DNA of 64,000 nucleotides from Mucilaginibacter sp. Bleaf8 (GCF_018390515.1 NZ_JAHBBK010000005.1:124001-188000); one strand, 5' to 3'. Counted from the first letter of the stretch, positions 43,490-54,242 are shown. Notes: generated from the sequence alone by a model not told the origin. Numbers and translations are program-made.

Positions 43490-44053
43490 TTATTTACTCA
43501 GAAAATCTCCCACAAGCTGTTCTGCTTCCTGGCAGGCTGTGGCCAGATCATAGTTTTTCAGGATCACATCAAACTTAGGGGCGTAGTTCAGTTCTTTTTC
43601 GGCTTTGGCAAAACGTTCTTTTAGCTTTTCTTCGCTATCAGTACCTCGGCCGGTAAGGCGCTCAATCAATACTTCTAACGACGGGGGCTGAACGAATATA
43701 GCCAGCGCCTGCTCCTGGTACTTACGTTTTAAGTGCAAGCCACCTTCAACATCAATATCAAAAATTACGGTTTTGCCGTTATTCCAAATACGTTCAATCT
43801 CCTCGCGCAGGGTGCCATAAAAAGTACCGGTATAAACTTCTTCAAACTCAACAAACTGCTTTTTGGCAATACGGTGCAAAAACTCTTCTTTGCTGATGAA
43901 ATAATAATCTTTGCCCTGCTGCTCATCGCCGCGCGCTTCACGTGTGGTTGCCGAAATAGAAAATTCCAGTTCAGGAAACTTGGTTAGCAGGTGATGCACG
44001 ATGGTAGTTTTACCAGCGCCCGATGGGGCAGAGAATATAAGGAGTTTACCCAT
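43490..44053 (-). CDS. gmk: Guanylate kinase
   Basis: Phosphorylates GMP to GDP with ATP. The 187-residue protein has the P-loop SAPSGAGKTT (8-17) and the GMP-binding TTREARGDEQQGKDYYFIS and EFEEVYTGTFYGTL segments. The phosphate-donor lid RLTGRGTDSEEKLKERF completes it. It follows yicC by 61 bases, the usual yicC-gmk order. Confidence 0.96.
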   Translation of the reverse strand: MGKLLIFSAPSGAGKTTIVHHLLTKFPELEFSISATTREARGDEQQGKDYYFISKEEFLHRIAKKQFVEFEEVYTGTFYGTLREEIERIWNNGKTVIFDIDVEGGLHLKRKYQEQALAIFVQPPSLEVLIERLTGRGTDSEEKLKERFAKAEKELNYAPKFDVILKNYDLATACQEAEQLVGDFLSK

Positions 44054-44114
44054 GTTTGATGTTGCAATGTTTGAGGTTATTAAGTTTGATGATTAGGGGC
44101 ACCGAACTTGATAA

Positions 44115-44990
44115 CTATAGTACGTTCAATAGTTGTTCTTTAATTTTTTCCAGTTCTTCTTTCATACCTACTACCAGCTTTTGAATAGTAGCATCGTTCG
44201 CTTTAGAACCGATGGTATTTATTTCGCGGCCAATCTCCTGCGAAATAAAACCTAATTTCTTCCCGTTAGCATCAGCAGATTTCAGGGTTTCAATAAAATA
44301 CGTACAATGGGTACGCAAGCGAACCTTTTCTTCGGTGATGTCCAACTTATCAATGTAGTAGATCAGTTCCTGCTCAAAGCGGTTATGATCAATGTGTTCG
44401 GTGCCTACAGCATCAGCCAGAAACTGGTTCAGACGTTCGCGGATAACCGGTACACGCTTAGGATCTTCTAAAAGAACTTGATCCAGGCTTTGCACAATCA
44501 GGTTGATACGATTGGTTAATTCCTGTTGTAAAACGCTACCTTCATCATTACGGAACTGCTGAAAATTAGCCACGGCTTGCTGAAAAGTTCTTTCTACCTG
44601 TTTCCACTCTTCTTCACTAACCGTGTCTTCCGTATATTTTACTACCTCGGGCAAACCCAGGGCCAATTGCATTAAATTACCGGAGTTTTCACCTAACTCA
44701 GCACTGGCTGCTTTAAGCTGTTCATAGTAATGTTTTAGCAGGGTGGTATCAATACCGGCAGCTTTTACAGCCGAACCGGTTTGCTCTACATTGATGCTCA
44801 GGTTTACTTTACCCCGCTCCAGCAGCTTGCTGCACTCGGTGCGCAACTGAAACTCTTTTTCAGAAAAAGCTTTGGGAATACGCAGCGAAAGCTCCAGAAA
44901 CTTGCTGTTCAGAGATTTGATCTCAACGGTGTATTTGGTGCTGCCCGAATCAAAAGCGGCAATTCCATACCCTGTCATGGATTTTATCAT
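44115..44990 (-). CDS. YicC family endoribonuclease
   Basis: YicC-like protein, a family with endoribonuclease activity in E. coli and Bacillus. Start at ATG 44990 (MIKSMTGYG), the conserved N-terminus; a frame two residues longer exists. The protein is 291 residues. The conserved N-domain (EIKSLNSKFLELSLRIP) and the C-terminal DUF1732 signature (KKLGFISQEIGREINTIGSKANDATIQ) are present. It is first in a unit with gmk. A -7 element directly abuts the start codon. Confidence 0.9.
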   Translation of the reverse strand: MIKSMTGYGIAAFDSGSTKYTVEIKSLNSKFLELSLRIPKAFSEKEFQLRTECSKLLERGKVNLSINVEQTGSAVKAAGIDTTLLKHYYEQLKAASAELGENSGNLMQLALGLPEVVKYTEDTVSEEEWKQVERTFQQAVANFQQFRNDEGSVLQQELTNRINLIVQSLDQVLLEDPKRVPVIRERLNQFLADAVGTEHIDHNRFEQELIYYIDKLDITEEKVRLRTHCTYFIETLKSADANGKKLGFISQEIGREINTIGSKANDATIQKLVVGMKEELEKIKEQLLNVL

Positions 44991-44993
44991 GTG

Positions 44994-45001
44994 CAAAGAT
45001 A
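44994..45001 (-). promoter_or_regulatory. Candidate -7 element at the yicC start codon
   Basis: The minus strand reads TATCTTTG, ending three bases before the ATG at 44990, as at purQ and the GT4 gene. Confidence 0.42.
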
Positions 45002-45122
45002 GCGTTTTTACTTGATTTACTTATAGTTTGCCCGCCAAATCAGAATAAGCGGCTGATATTTGCGTTAACCTTTTTTAACATTCATTAACCGGTATTATCC
45101 GTATTTTCGCAAAAACATTATT

Positions 45123-45854
45123 ATGCCCCGTTCATACCTTAAATATTTTTTGGCTGCCCTGCTGCTTTGGTCTTTTTCTGCATCAGCGCAACTGGCAACA
45201 GCCATTAGGGGTGTGGTGTTTAATGAGCGTACCAATATCCGTTCGGCACAGGTATCTATCAGCAACCTGAATAATAAGGCCATGGTAATGAGCGATAACC
45301 TGGGGCTGTTCAGCATCCGTGCCTCAGTGGGCGATACGCTACTGTTCATTAAAAAAGGGTATGCCGAGCAGCAGGTTGCCGTTACCACAACACAAGATCT
45401 GGTTATACGCATGATGCCGCAACAAGTATTGGGCCCGGTGGTAATACGCGGCACCAGCAAAAAGCAGGAATTGCAGGAAACAATGGAGGGCTACCGCAGT
45501 AAAGGCATTTATTACGATGGCAAACCGCCAGCATTATCAGCCCTGGCATCGCCGGTTACAGCCTTGTATGAGCTTTTTGGCAAGAACGCCTCGCAGGCGC
45601 GGCGTTTTAATAACTACATGCAGCGCGAAAGCAAGGAGCAGGAAATTGACAAGCGCTACAACAAAGCGCTGGTAAAGAGAATAGGGCAATTCTCGGATGA
45701 GGATGCAGAATTATTTATGCTGGCTTACCGCCCAGGTTATGAAGACTTAAAGAAATGGACAGATTATGATCTGATCTTATTTATCAAAAAATCGGCTGAG
45801 AGCTTTAAGTCAATTAAAGAGAAACCGGTACAAAAGCTAAGTAGCCCTTTATAA
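45123..45854 (+). CDS. Exported CarboxypepD_reg-like domain protein
   Basis: A 243-residue protein with a signal peptide (residues 1-22, WSFSASAQ). An Ig-like carboxypeptidase regulatory-like domain follows (~25-110: IRGVVFNERTNIRSAQVSISNLNNKAMVMSDNLGLFSIRASVGDTLLFI), the same fold that begins many SusC-type receptors. A helical C-terminal part (~115-243, rich in Lys/Glu) shows no known domain. Probably envelope-associated; function unknown. Convergent with rnc, 27 bases apart. Confidence 0.78.
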   Translation: MPRSYLKYFLAALLLWSFSASAQLATAIRGVVFNERTNIRSAQVSISNLNNKAMVMSDNLGLFSIRASVGDTLLFIKKGYAEQQVAVTTTQDLVIRMMPQQVLGPVVIRGTSKKQELQETMEGYRSKGIYYDGKPPALSALASPVTALYELFGKNASQARRFNNYMQRESKEQEIDKRYNKALVKRIGQFSDEDAELFMLAYRPGYEDLKKWTDYDLILFIKKSAESFKSIKEKPVQKLSSPL

Positions 45855-45881
45855 ACTCTCGCCTTAAAGAGGTTAATTATA

Positions 45882-46607
45882 CTAAATACCCAATGCTTCG
45901 CAGGCCTTTTCGGCTGCTAATTTTTCGGCATTCTTTTTACTGAACTCTTTACCCAGGCCCATTATTTCTCCATCAACATTTACATGAATAGTGAACAGCT
46001 TACTGCTTTCGCCTTCCTGGTTGGCGGTGAGTTCAAACAGTACATCTTTACCGTGGCGCTGGCACCATTCAATAAGCTTGCTTTTAAAATTGGTTTCGGT
46101 TTGCTCGAGGGTATGAATATCAATATGGGGTTTGATAATACGGTTGAGCAGAAAGCTTTTGGTAAAATCATAACCTCTATCTAAGTAAACAGCACCGATT
46201 AAGGCCTCAAAAGCATCTCCCAGCAATGAGCTTTGCCGTGTGGAATTAACCATGCGGTTATCATACTCAATTAATTGTTCCAAACCCAGTTTGCGGGCCA
46301 GCTGGTTAAGGTTAACCCGGCTCACAATTTTAGAACGCAACTCGGTTAAAAAGCCCTCGTCTTTATAAGGGTATAATTTAAAAAGCACCTCGGCCACTAC
46401 GCTGCCTAATACGGCATCGCCCAAAAACTCTAATCGCTCGTTGCTGTTCTTAACGCCTTTTTTAACAGATTGCGCCACCGACTTGTGCCTGAAAGCGAGT
46501 CGGTATAAAGACAAATTGCCCGGCACGAAGCCGAGCAAATTCTTTAATGTTTTTACGTATTTCCTGTTAGGCGATATGTAAAGCTTATATAACCTTGAGA
46601 TGGGCAT
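45882..46607 (-). CDS. rnc: Ribonuclease III
   Basis: Double-strand-specific endoribonuclease for rRNA and mRNA processing. The 241-residue protein carries the signature NERLEFLGDAVLG (56-68; Glu60 and Asp64 among the metal ligands), the second acidic cluster LLGDAFEALIGAVYLDRG, and a C-terminal dsRNA-binding domain (~165-240, ending AEKLAAEKACEAL). It is last of the acpP-fabF-rnc unit, ten bases after fabF; this order is common in bacteria. Confidence 0.95.
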   Translation of the reverse strand: MPISRLYKLYISPNRKYVKTLKNLLGFVPGNLSLYRLAFRHKSVAQSVKKGVKNSNERLEFLGDAVLGSVVAEVLFKLYPYKDEGFLTELRSKIVSRVNLNQLARKLGLEQLIEYDNRMVNSTRQSSLLGDAFEALIGAVYLDRGYDFTKSFLLNRIIKPHIDIHTLEQTETNFKSKLIEWCQRHGKDVLFELTANQEGESSKLFTIHVNVDGEIMGLGKEFSKKNAEKLAAEKACEALGI

Positions 46608-46617
46608 TAAAATACGC

Positions 46618-47871
46618 TTAGTCCTGGTATTTTTTGAAAATTACAGAAGCATTGTGACCACCAAAGCCAAAGCCATTGCTTTGTGCAGCACGTACTTCAC
46701 GCTTTTGAGCGGTATTAAAAGTGAAATTAATACGCGGATCAAAAGCAGGATCGTCGGTAAAGTGGTTAATGGTTGGTGGAACGATATCGTTCTTCACAGC
46801 CAAGATAGCCGCAATGGCCTCCACCGCACCTGCCGCACCCAATAAGTGCCCGGTCATGGATTTGGTTGAACTGATATTAACGCGGTAAACATCTTCACCA
46901 TAAGCCTGCTGGATAGCTTTCACCTCCTGCGGATCGCCTATAGGGGTACTGGTACCATGTACGTTTACATAGTCAATATCTGCCGGTGTCATGTTCGCAT
47001 CCTCTAACGCCGCTTTCATAACCAGTGCAGCGCCTAAACCTTCGGGGTGCGGAGCCGTCATGTGATAAGCGTCGGCACTCATGCCACCACCCATCATTTC
47101 GGCGTAAATTTTTGCACCACGGGCTTTGGCATGCTCCAGTTCTTCCAGTATAATGGTTCCGGCACCTTCGCCGGCTACAAAGCCGTCGCGATCCAAGTCA
47201 AATGGCCGGGATGCGGTTGCAGGATCATCATTACGGGTAGACAAGGCATGCATAGCGTTAAAACCACCTATGCCGGCTTCGTTAATTATAGCTTCAGACC
47301 CTCCGCTGATGAACATGTTAGCTTTACCCAAACGGATATAGTTGAACGCATCAATCAGCGAGTTATTTGATGATGCACAGGCTGATACTGTAGTAAAGTT
47401 TGGACCCCGCAAGCCATATTTAATAGAAATATGACCAGGCGCAATGTCAGCAATCATCTTAGGGATAAAGAACGGATTAAAGCGCGGTGTACCATCACCT
47501 TTGGCAAAGCTTACCACTTCATCCAAAAATGTTTTTAAACCGCCAATTCCCGATCCCCAGATAACGCCTATGCGATTGGTGTCCAGCTTTTCAAAATCAA
47601 GCTGCGCGTCTTTTACTGCCTCTTCGGTGGAGTATAAAGCATACTGAACAAAAGGGTCGAGCTTACGGGCATCTTTCCGACCTAAAAAAGCATCGGCATC
47701 AAAGTTTTTAACCTCGCATGCAAACTTGGTTTTGAAATGCGTGGTATCAAAACTTTTTATTAAGGCAGCACCACTCACTCCATTAATCAATCCGTTCCAG
47801 TAATCTGCAACTGAATTACCAATTGGAGTAAGTGCACCCAGCCCGGTTACAACAACTCGTTTAAACTCCAT
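46618..47871 (-). CDS. fabF: Beta-ketoacyl-ACP synthase II
   Basis: Condensing enzyme of fatty acid elongation. The 417-residue protein has the Cys-His-His triad: Cys165 (VSACASSN), His305 (NVHGTSTP) and His342 (MTGHLLGAAG). The N-terminal VVVTGLGALTPIG is standard. It follows acpP by 20 bases and precedes rnc by ten, in one transcript. Confidence 0.97.
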   Translation of the reverse strand: MEFKRVVVTGLGALTPIGNSVADYWNGLINGVSGAALIKSFDTTHFKTKFACEVKNFDADAFLGRKDARKLDPFVQYALYSTEEAVKDAQLDFEKLDTNRIGVIWGSGIGGLKTFLDEVVSFAKGDGTPRFNPFFIPKMIADIAPGHISIKYGLRGPNFTTVSACASSNNSLIDAFNYIRLGKANMFISGGSEAIINEAGIGGFNAMHALSTRNDDPATASRPFDLDRDGFVAGEGAGTIILEELEHAKARGAKIYAEMMGGGMSADAYHMTAPHPEGLGAALVMKAALEDANMTPADIDYVNVHGTSTPIGDPQEVKAIQQAYGEDVYRVNISSTKSMTGHLLGAAGAVEAIAAILAVKNDIVPPTINHFTDDPAFDPRINFTFNTAQKREVRAAQSNGFGFGGHNASVIFKKYQD

Positions 47872-47891
47872 CTACTTCTCTTGGGAGTTTC

Positions 47892-48128
47892 TTATTTAAC
47901 GTTTTTTTCAAGGTAAGCAATTGCCTGACCTACGGTGCCGATAGTTTCTGCCTGATCGTCAGGAATAGCTACATTAAATTCTTTTTCAAACTCCATGATT
48001 AATTCCACGGTGTCTAAAGAGTCTGCACCTAAATCGTTGGTGAAACTTGCTTCCGGTGTTACTTCACTTTCGTCAACACCTAATTTTTCTACGATAATAG
48101 CCTTTACTCTTGAAGCGATATCAGACAT
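47892..48128 (-). CDS. acpP: Acyl carrier protein
   Basis: Carries acyl chains on 4'-phosphopantetheine attached at Ser37 (GADSLDTVELIMEFE). The 78-residue acidic four-helix protein is typical. First gene of the acpP-fabF-rnc operon, directly behind a full -33/-7 promoter (48193-48225). Confidence 0.97.
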   Translation of the reverse strand: MSDIASRVKAIIVEKLGVDESEVTPEASFTNDLGADSLDTVELIMEFEKEFNVAIPDDQAETIGTVGQAIAYLEKNVK

Positions 48129-48192
48129 AATAGTTTATCTTTAATGATTAAATAAAATTTCAGTGCAAAGAAAAATAAATTTAGTTAAATAT

Positions 48193-48225
48193 CAAATCTA
48201 AAATCTACTGCAATGTTGTAACAAA
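48193..48225 (-). promoter_or_regulatory. Complete promoter for acpP-fabF-rnc
   Basis: The minus strand has TTTG (48225-48222), 21 bases, then TAGATTTG (48200-48193), matching the Bacteroidota -33/-7 consensus. The leader to the ATG would be about 60 bases. Confidence 0.7.
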
Positions 48226-48250
48226 ATTTCACTGCTAAGGTTTCAGTTTG

Positions 48251-48258
48251 TATTTTTG
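48251..48258 (+). promoter_or_regulatory. Candidate -7 element for the IPExxxVDY gene
   Basis: TATTTTTG matches TAnnTTTG, 19 bases before the TTG start at 48278. Its -33 region overlaps that of the divergent acpP promoter. Confidence 0.5.
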
Positions 48259-48277
48259 CAGCTCAAAAATACGGATT

Positions 48278-48700
48278 TTGACGAAGAAGATTTTAAAATT
48301 TGAAATCGATCTGGACTTTGCGCTCATTGCCATCACAGCACCGTTAAGGGATTACCGGTTGTGTTACTTTATTAATAAGTACCTCAATTTCGATTTTAAA
48401 AAAATCCCCGATTTAGCGGTTGATATATATCAGGGCACCATTGAGCCGGCACATTTTTCTATTTATCACACCCACTGGGAAACCACCGAAACCGACTTTT
48501 ATTTGATTGCCAACAAAGGCTCTGACGGATTATTAATCCCGGAAATGCGCGAGGTGGATTATTTTCTGATGATCAGGAATTTTATTGACGAAATCGATTT
48601 AAATCGCATCATCAGCTCCTTAAATCGCATTCAGGAAATTTTGGCCGCAGTAAAGATTGACCCAAAAAAAATAAAATCACGTGAAAATCTGTTATTTTAG
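48278..48700 (+). CDS. IPExxxVDY family protein
   Basis: Small Bacteroidota-specific protein of unknown function, named for the motif seen here as IPEMREVDY (near residue 95). Start taken as the TTG at 48278 (MTKKILKFEIDLDF), because the upstream TTG at 48248 overlaps the -7 element. The 140-residue protein is soluble with no signal peptide. The family typically sits just before pyk, as here (69 bases), so the two are likely co-transcribed. Confidence 0.87.
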   Translation: MTKKILKFEIDLDFALIAITAPLRDYRLCYFINKYLNFDFKKIPDLAVDIYQGTIEPAHFSIYHTHWETTETDFYLIANKGSDGLLIPEMREVDYFLMIRNFIDEIDLNRIISSLNRIQEILAAVKIDPKKIKSRENLLF

Positions 48701-48769
48701 CGGCACTTTTACAAAGTGTTGACGTTACACTTATATTAATAGCTTGACAGGGACAGTAAAAATCATTAT

Positions 48770-50209
<1,440 letters not shown>

Positions 50210-50228
50210 TCAATATCGTATTAGATAT

Positions 50229-50263
50229 AAAAAGGCTGCTTAGCATTGCTAAGCAGCCTTTTT
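50229..50263 (+). terminator. Terminator after pyk
   Basis: Perfect 16-base arms (50229-50244, 50248-50263), three-base loop and T-run, 19 bases after the stop. Confidence 0.94.
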
Positions 50264-50497
50264 GTTTTTCAGTAAACAGCAGCCTTGCAAACTTGAGTGC
50301 GCAGCCTGTGCATGCTACCAAAATGATAGTGCCAATAAAGTTTTACCACTGTTTTCATAAACCTGTTTGTTGTGCGAGTTTGACTTAACAGCTTATTAAC
50401 GGTTTAATAACCTGATAATTATCTTTTTCGCTGCTTTCAGTCAAATATTGTAACAAAGCATGGGTAGGGATAGTCAATACAATAAACCTTTACACAC

Positions 50498-51307
50498 ATG
50501 CTTAAACTTGCTTACACCGGATTGCTGATTACGGGCTTATGCTCTGCAGCCTTATCACCAAATGCATTTGCGCAAACTCATGTTGACACCGTTAACCTCA
50601 AAAGCCACAAGCTGCAAACATCGTATTTGAAACCAGGCTTGCGCCAGTACCTGGTGTATATGCAAAGCCCTGCCAGACCCAAAACGCTTAATTTATCTTA
50701 CTGGGTAAGAGATGTAAAAAGCGGTACACAAAATGGCGAAAAGATTTTTACGGTAAGCCAGCACTGGTATGCTAACGATACAAGCGCCTACCGTACCTAT
50801 TATGCGGTAAACCGTGCTGCCGATTTTGCACCTGTGTATCAAAAAGAAACTGTACGCAGCAAAACTAAAGCCTATAACTGGGGATCTGATAAAATAACAG
50901 GAACAGATACCGTTGCTAATAACGAAGCCAAAGGTTTTGAACTGGCATTTACCGAACCCAATTATAACTGGAACCTGGATATTGAGACGTTTGAAATGCT
51001 GCCACTGGCTGCCGGTAAAACTTTTGCCATCAGTTTTTATGATGCCGGCTTAGGTAAGCCGGGTTATGTAACTTATAAAGTAACCGGTAGCGAAAAGATT
51101 ACCCTTCTGGATAATGCCCAAACCGATTGCTGGAAACTGGTAACGGAAGGTAAAGCGCCCAATGGCAGCACCTATACCCAAGCTTTTTGGCTAAGCAAAA
51201 AGGGGCATGAGTTTTTGAAAGAAGAAGACAGTTTTAACGGCGCTATGCGTGTAAAAATTAAAATGCCGGTAACCACGCCCGATGTAGTATCATTATTTAA
51301 ACATTAA
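50498..51307 (+). CDS. Exported protein, DUF3108-like
   Basis: A 269-residue protein with a signal peptide (residues 1-25, ending NAFAQ). The mature part is predicted mostly beta (runs such as LNLSYWVRDVKSGTQNGEKIFTVSQHWY and FEMLPLAAGKTFAISFYDAG), with a lysine-rich end. The layout resembles DUF3108-type periplasmic beta-barrel proteins, but the match is weak. No cysteine lipobox. Single gene; function unknown. Confidence 0.72.
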   Translation: MLKLAYTGLLITGLCSAALSPNAFAQTHVDTVNLKSHKLQTSYLKPGLRQYLVYMQSPARPKTLNLSYWVRDVKSGTQNGEKIFTVSQHWYANDTSAYRTYYAVNRAADFAPVYQKETVRSKTKAYNWGSDKITGTDTVANNEAKGFELAFTEPNYNWNLDIETFEMLPLAAGKTFAISFYDAGLGKPGYVTYKVTGSEKITLLDNAQTDCWKLVTEGKAPNGSTYTQAFWLSKKGHEFLKEEDSFNGAMRVKIKMPVTTPDVVSLFKH

Positions 51308-51332
51308 TTTTTAAATACGATGCAAATAAAAA

Positions 51333-51363
51333 AAGCCCCGCCGGATAGATCCGGTCGGGGCTT
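51333..51363. terminator. Bidirectional terminator, DUF3108-like / LruC genes
   Basis: Arms 51333-51346 and 51349-51363 pair with one bulged T; A-rich and T-rich flanks; between convergent genes ending at 51307 and 51386. Confidence 0.87.
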
Positions 51364-51385
51364 GCGTTTAATTAGTAAATAGAAC

Positions 51386-53521
51386 TTATTTTGAATAGAT
51401 TTTGCTGTCTACACGGTAACCTGCGGCAGTGTTGCTGTACCAGTCGGTGTAGGTAGCACCATTTGAACCAGCCCATTCCAGGAAGTGAGGATAAGCTTGG
51501 TTGATGCTTTGCAGCTCAACAGGGTATTTAAACTCAGTGCTAAAGCTGATAGCCCATGGCCAGTTTTCTTTTGACACGTAGTATTTGGTAGTAGATGAAG
51601 ATGCATCATCATCAGTACCGAACAGTTTGCTGTCAACCAGATCAGTTGGTGCGTAGCCTGGTAAGTGGATTTCATAACCGCGGCGCAAGTCGCTGATCAG
51701 GAATGGATTAAAGGTTGATGGTTGTAAGCTTGATTGTGCTACTGGTGATGCGAAGGTAACGTTTACGGTTACAGTGCTGGTAGTTACTTTTGGCTTATCA
51801 GTCATGGTGTTGATAAAGTATGAGTTATCAGCATTTTTCATAACCGCTTCGTGGTTATCGAACGGAATGATTACCGCTTTTGACTGACCGGCTTCAACAC
51901 CGTTACCTGCAAATTTGATATAGTTGCTGATGGCTTTCTGACCGCTTACTGCGCTAACTGCTGATGCAGCAACTGGTAACTGTACACCAAAACCGTTGTG
52001 GAATGAAGCACCTGATGCCAGTGGCACAAACTCGCCTTTCATATCCACGATCTGGTTGCTGGCGTTGCTGGTGAAAGTGTAGCGGCAGTTTACCACTAAG
52101 TCGTTCATATCATAGTCACCTTTTTTAGGCCAGTTATCCTCAAATGCAATGCTTGCATAAGTATTTTGAGATGGATAGTAGCTAATGTAAGCACGGGTTG
52201 GATCATTAGGGAATGCATCCTGTACATCTTGCACACCGTCGCCATCACTGTCGCCACCTTTATCAATTGCAGGTACATCAGCATTTGAAATAGCGTTGGT
52301 TACAGCTGAAGTGGTATAGAATACTAAGTCGTTAAAGTCGTTGTCGGTAGTATATCCATTTACGTTGCTGCTTGGTGTTGTACGGTTACAGTCCTCAAAG
52401 CCAGTTAAGTACAGGTCGTGTACGTCATCGTACAATACAACCGCATGTTGTCTTTTACCGCTGCTTGAGCTTTCCGGGTTAAGTGAATTCTGGCTATAGA
52501 ACTTTTGAGCGCTATTGTATACACCGGTACCTGTCCAAGCATCTTGCATCAATACGAATGCGATAGTAGTACCTGCATCAAAGTTGCCTAACTTCACTTT
52601 ATCACCAGCTTTTAAGCCACCGCCTGATCCATAAGCTGATGCATTAGGGAACACATACGTAATTTTATCAATAGCGTTCACAATAATACCGCCTGATGTA
52701 TTGGTTGGCGGGGTGTTAGTTTTGTAAGTATAATACGCTAAAGTACTTTGGTAACCAGCACCCTCTGATACGAATGTTACATAAATATCTGATTTTGCAG
52801 TAACGTTGATAGTTGATACGGTACTGTTTGACAGATATTCAGGGTGAGTGGTGGTTAACGGGCTACCTTCAGGTAAAGAAGCATTGATATAAGAAAGTAG
52901 AGATGGCTCGATTACGTCACCTGTTGATTCAAGATATAACGGACGGCCCATGCTTCTGGTATAAGGCGCTGTAGTTACAAACGCTGAAGAAGCAGTGTAA
53001 GAACCCGGATAGCCATAATCTGTTGTTAACCAACCCTGGCTTATGTATTTGTTGTTGGCTTTTGATTCAGAAGAGTTGAACTCGTCAGGAACGATATCGC
53101 CGCTAAAGCCGTCTTTACCACCAATCACGACATTGATGGTATTGCTGGCCGATATACTGGCATTGGCATTACGCATTACACCAATGTAAGCCGGATCGAT
53201 AGTTAATTTGCTGGTTGCAGCAGGTACGGTAACCACACCTTGCAACACACCGCTTTTGTTGGTAACACCTTTAAAAATGATGTTGCTGGTATTTGGCATC
53301 AGCACACTTACCACAACACCTGCCAGCGGCTGATCGTTGTTGGCTTTTAAAGTAACATTAAGTGTTACGTTTTTTGAAGTTGCGAATGTAAAGCCGTCCG
53401 GAGCAATTTTGTTAACCGGAGTTGTAGTACCTGGATTTTCATCCACCCGTACGTTGTCTTTTTTACAAGCCGATAGCGAGATAATTCCGGCTAATATGGC
53501 ATAAGTAAATTTTCTATTCAT
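51386..53521 (-). CDS. LruC domain-containing surface lipoprotein
   Basis: A 711-residue lipoprotein (lipobox ISLSAC, Cys19). After an Ig-like N-terminal part (~40-140) comes a middle region with a DUF4114-like motif (TTDNDFNDLVFY). A calcium-loop-like DSDGDGVQDVQDAFPND follows, then the C-terminal LruC (DUF4842) domain. That domain is marked by AFEDNWPKKGDYDMNDLVV and runs to the end with repeated Asn/Asp loops. LruC proteins were first noted in Leptospira and are widespread in Bacteroidota surface lipoproteins; function unknown. Abundant Ser/Thr/Asn suits an outer-surface location. It follows a 721-base noncoding stretch. Confidence 0.85.
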   Translation of the reverse strand: MNRKFTYAILAGIISLSACKKDNVRVDENPGTTTPVNKIAPDGFTFATSKNVTLNVTLKANNDQPLAGVVVSVLMPNTSNIIFKGVTNKSGVLQGVVTVPAATSKLTIDPAYIGVMRNANASISASNTINVVIGGKDGFSGDIVPDEFNSSESKANNKYISQGWLTTDYGYPGSYTASSAFVTTAPYTRSMGRPLYLESTGDVIEPSLLSYINASLPEGSPLTTTHPEYLSNSTVSTINVTAKSDIYVTFVSEGAGYQSTLAYYTYKTNTPPTNTSGGIIVNAIDKITYVFPNASAYGSGGGLKAGDKVKLGNFDAGTTIAFVLMQDAWTGTGVYNSAQKFYSQNSLNPESSSSGKRQHAVVLYDDVHDLYLTGFEDCNRTTPSSNVNGYTTDNDFNDLVFYTTSAVTNAISNADVPAIDKGGDSDGDGVQDVQDAFPNDPTRAYISYYPSQNTYASIAFEDNWPKKGDYDMNDLVVNCRYTFTSNASNQIVDMKGEFVPLASGASFHNGFGVQLPVAASAVSAVSGQKAISNYIKFAGNGVEAGQSKAVIIPFDNHEAVMKNADNSYFINTMTDKPKVTTSTVTVNVTFASPVAQSSLQPSTFNPFLISDLRRGYEIHLPGYAPTDLVDSKLFGTDDDASSSTTKYYVSKENWPWAISFSTEFKYPVELQSINQAYPHFLEWAGSNGATYTDWYSNTAAGYRVDSKIYSK

Positions 53522-54012
53522 ATCTATTTATTTTTTTATTTACTAATTAACTTATGTTATACATTAGGCAATCGCTGTTCCAATTGTGAAAAGCCTTCAA
53601 TTGGGGCTGATTTGGCCATATTTTTAATATTTAGCGTTTTTAAGTGTGGTAGTCATTCCCCTGAGTTGGGAAAAAGTGTGGTATTGTGCTCTACAACAGT
53701 TTTGATTTCCCCACAGTTAATTACGCGCCTTAAGGGAATCAAATTTTACTCGTGCCGTTAAGTAAGCGTTAAAACCAGACAGACCCATAGCCGGACCTGA
53801 TACATTGATAATAAAGTGGGATTTGCCGGAGCTTAGAATTATATTCATAACAAACAGATTAAGTTTAGCGTGATGACGGAGCAACTATGTGCTCATTTAC
53901 AGGCCGGAAAAAACATTTACTTTTTATCCAAACCTTCCACCTTTTACGAAAGTTAAATCTGTAGGGTTAGCTATATTTTCAATTATTGAAATAATATTTC
54001 ATACAACAATAG

Positions 54013-54028
54013 ATTAATAATTAGTTGT
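54013..54028. promoter_or_regulatory. Possible third BlaI-type operator
   Basis: ATTAATAATTAGTTGT differs from the operator at 58228-58244 at one position over the aligned 16 bases. No gene start lies close on either strand, so its role is doubtful. Confidence 0.3.
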
Positions 54029-54114
54029 ATTTTGAGGATAGAGCGCACAAGCCAGGCATAAACTTGTGGGTGCTTAAATAAAGAGTAGAACCAACAATGT
54101 CAATACCATTAAAA

Positions 54115-54135
54115 AAGCCGGTTGTTAACCGGCTT
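54115..54135 (-). terminator. Terminator after the M56 gene
   Basis: Arms AAGCCGGTT (54115-54123) and AACCGGCTT (54127-54135), followed on the minus strand by a run of T, 108 bases past the stop at 54243. Confidence 0.78.
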
Positions 54136-54242
54136 ACAAAGTTTAGATTGTTTTAATAAGAACTGCCCCGCATCGTCCCTTTTTGCCAAAGGCTGCTGTG
54201 GCATATCTATCTTTTAATTAATAGTAATTTGCCGTGTATCCT

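Larger units (their letters stand above)
53522..54242. other. 721-base noncoding region
   Basis: AT-rich, without a plausible gene on either strand. It holds the 5' region of the LruC gene, a possible third copy of the BlaI-type operator (54013-54028) and the terminator of the blaI unit (54115-54135). Nothing else was recognised. Confidence 0.6.
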
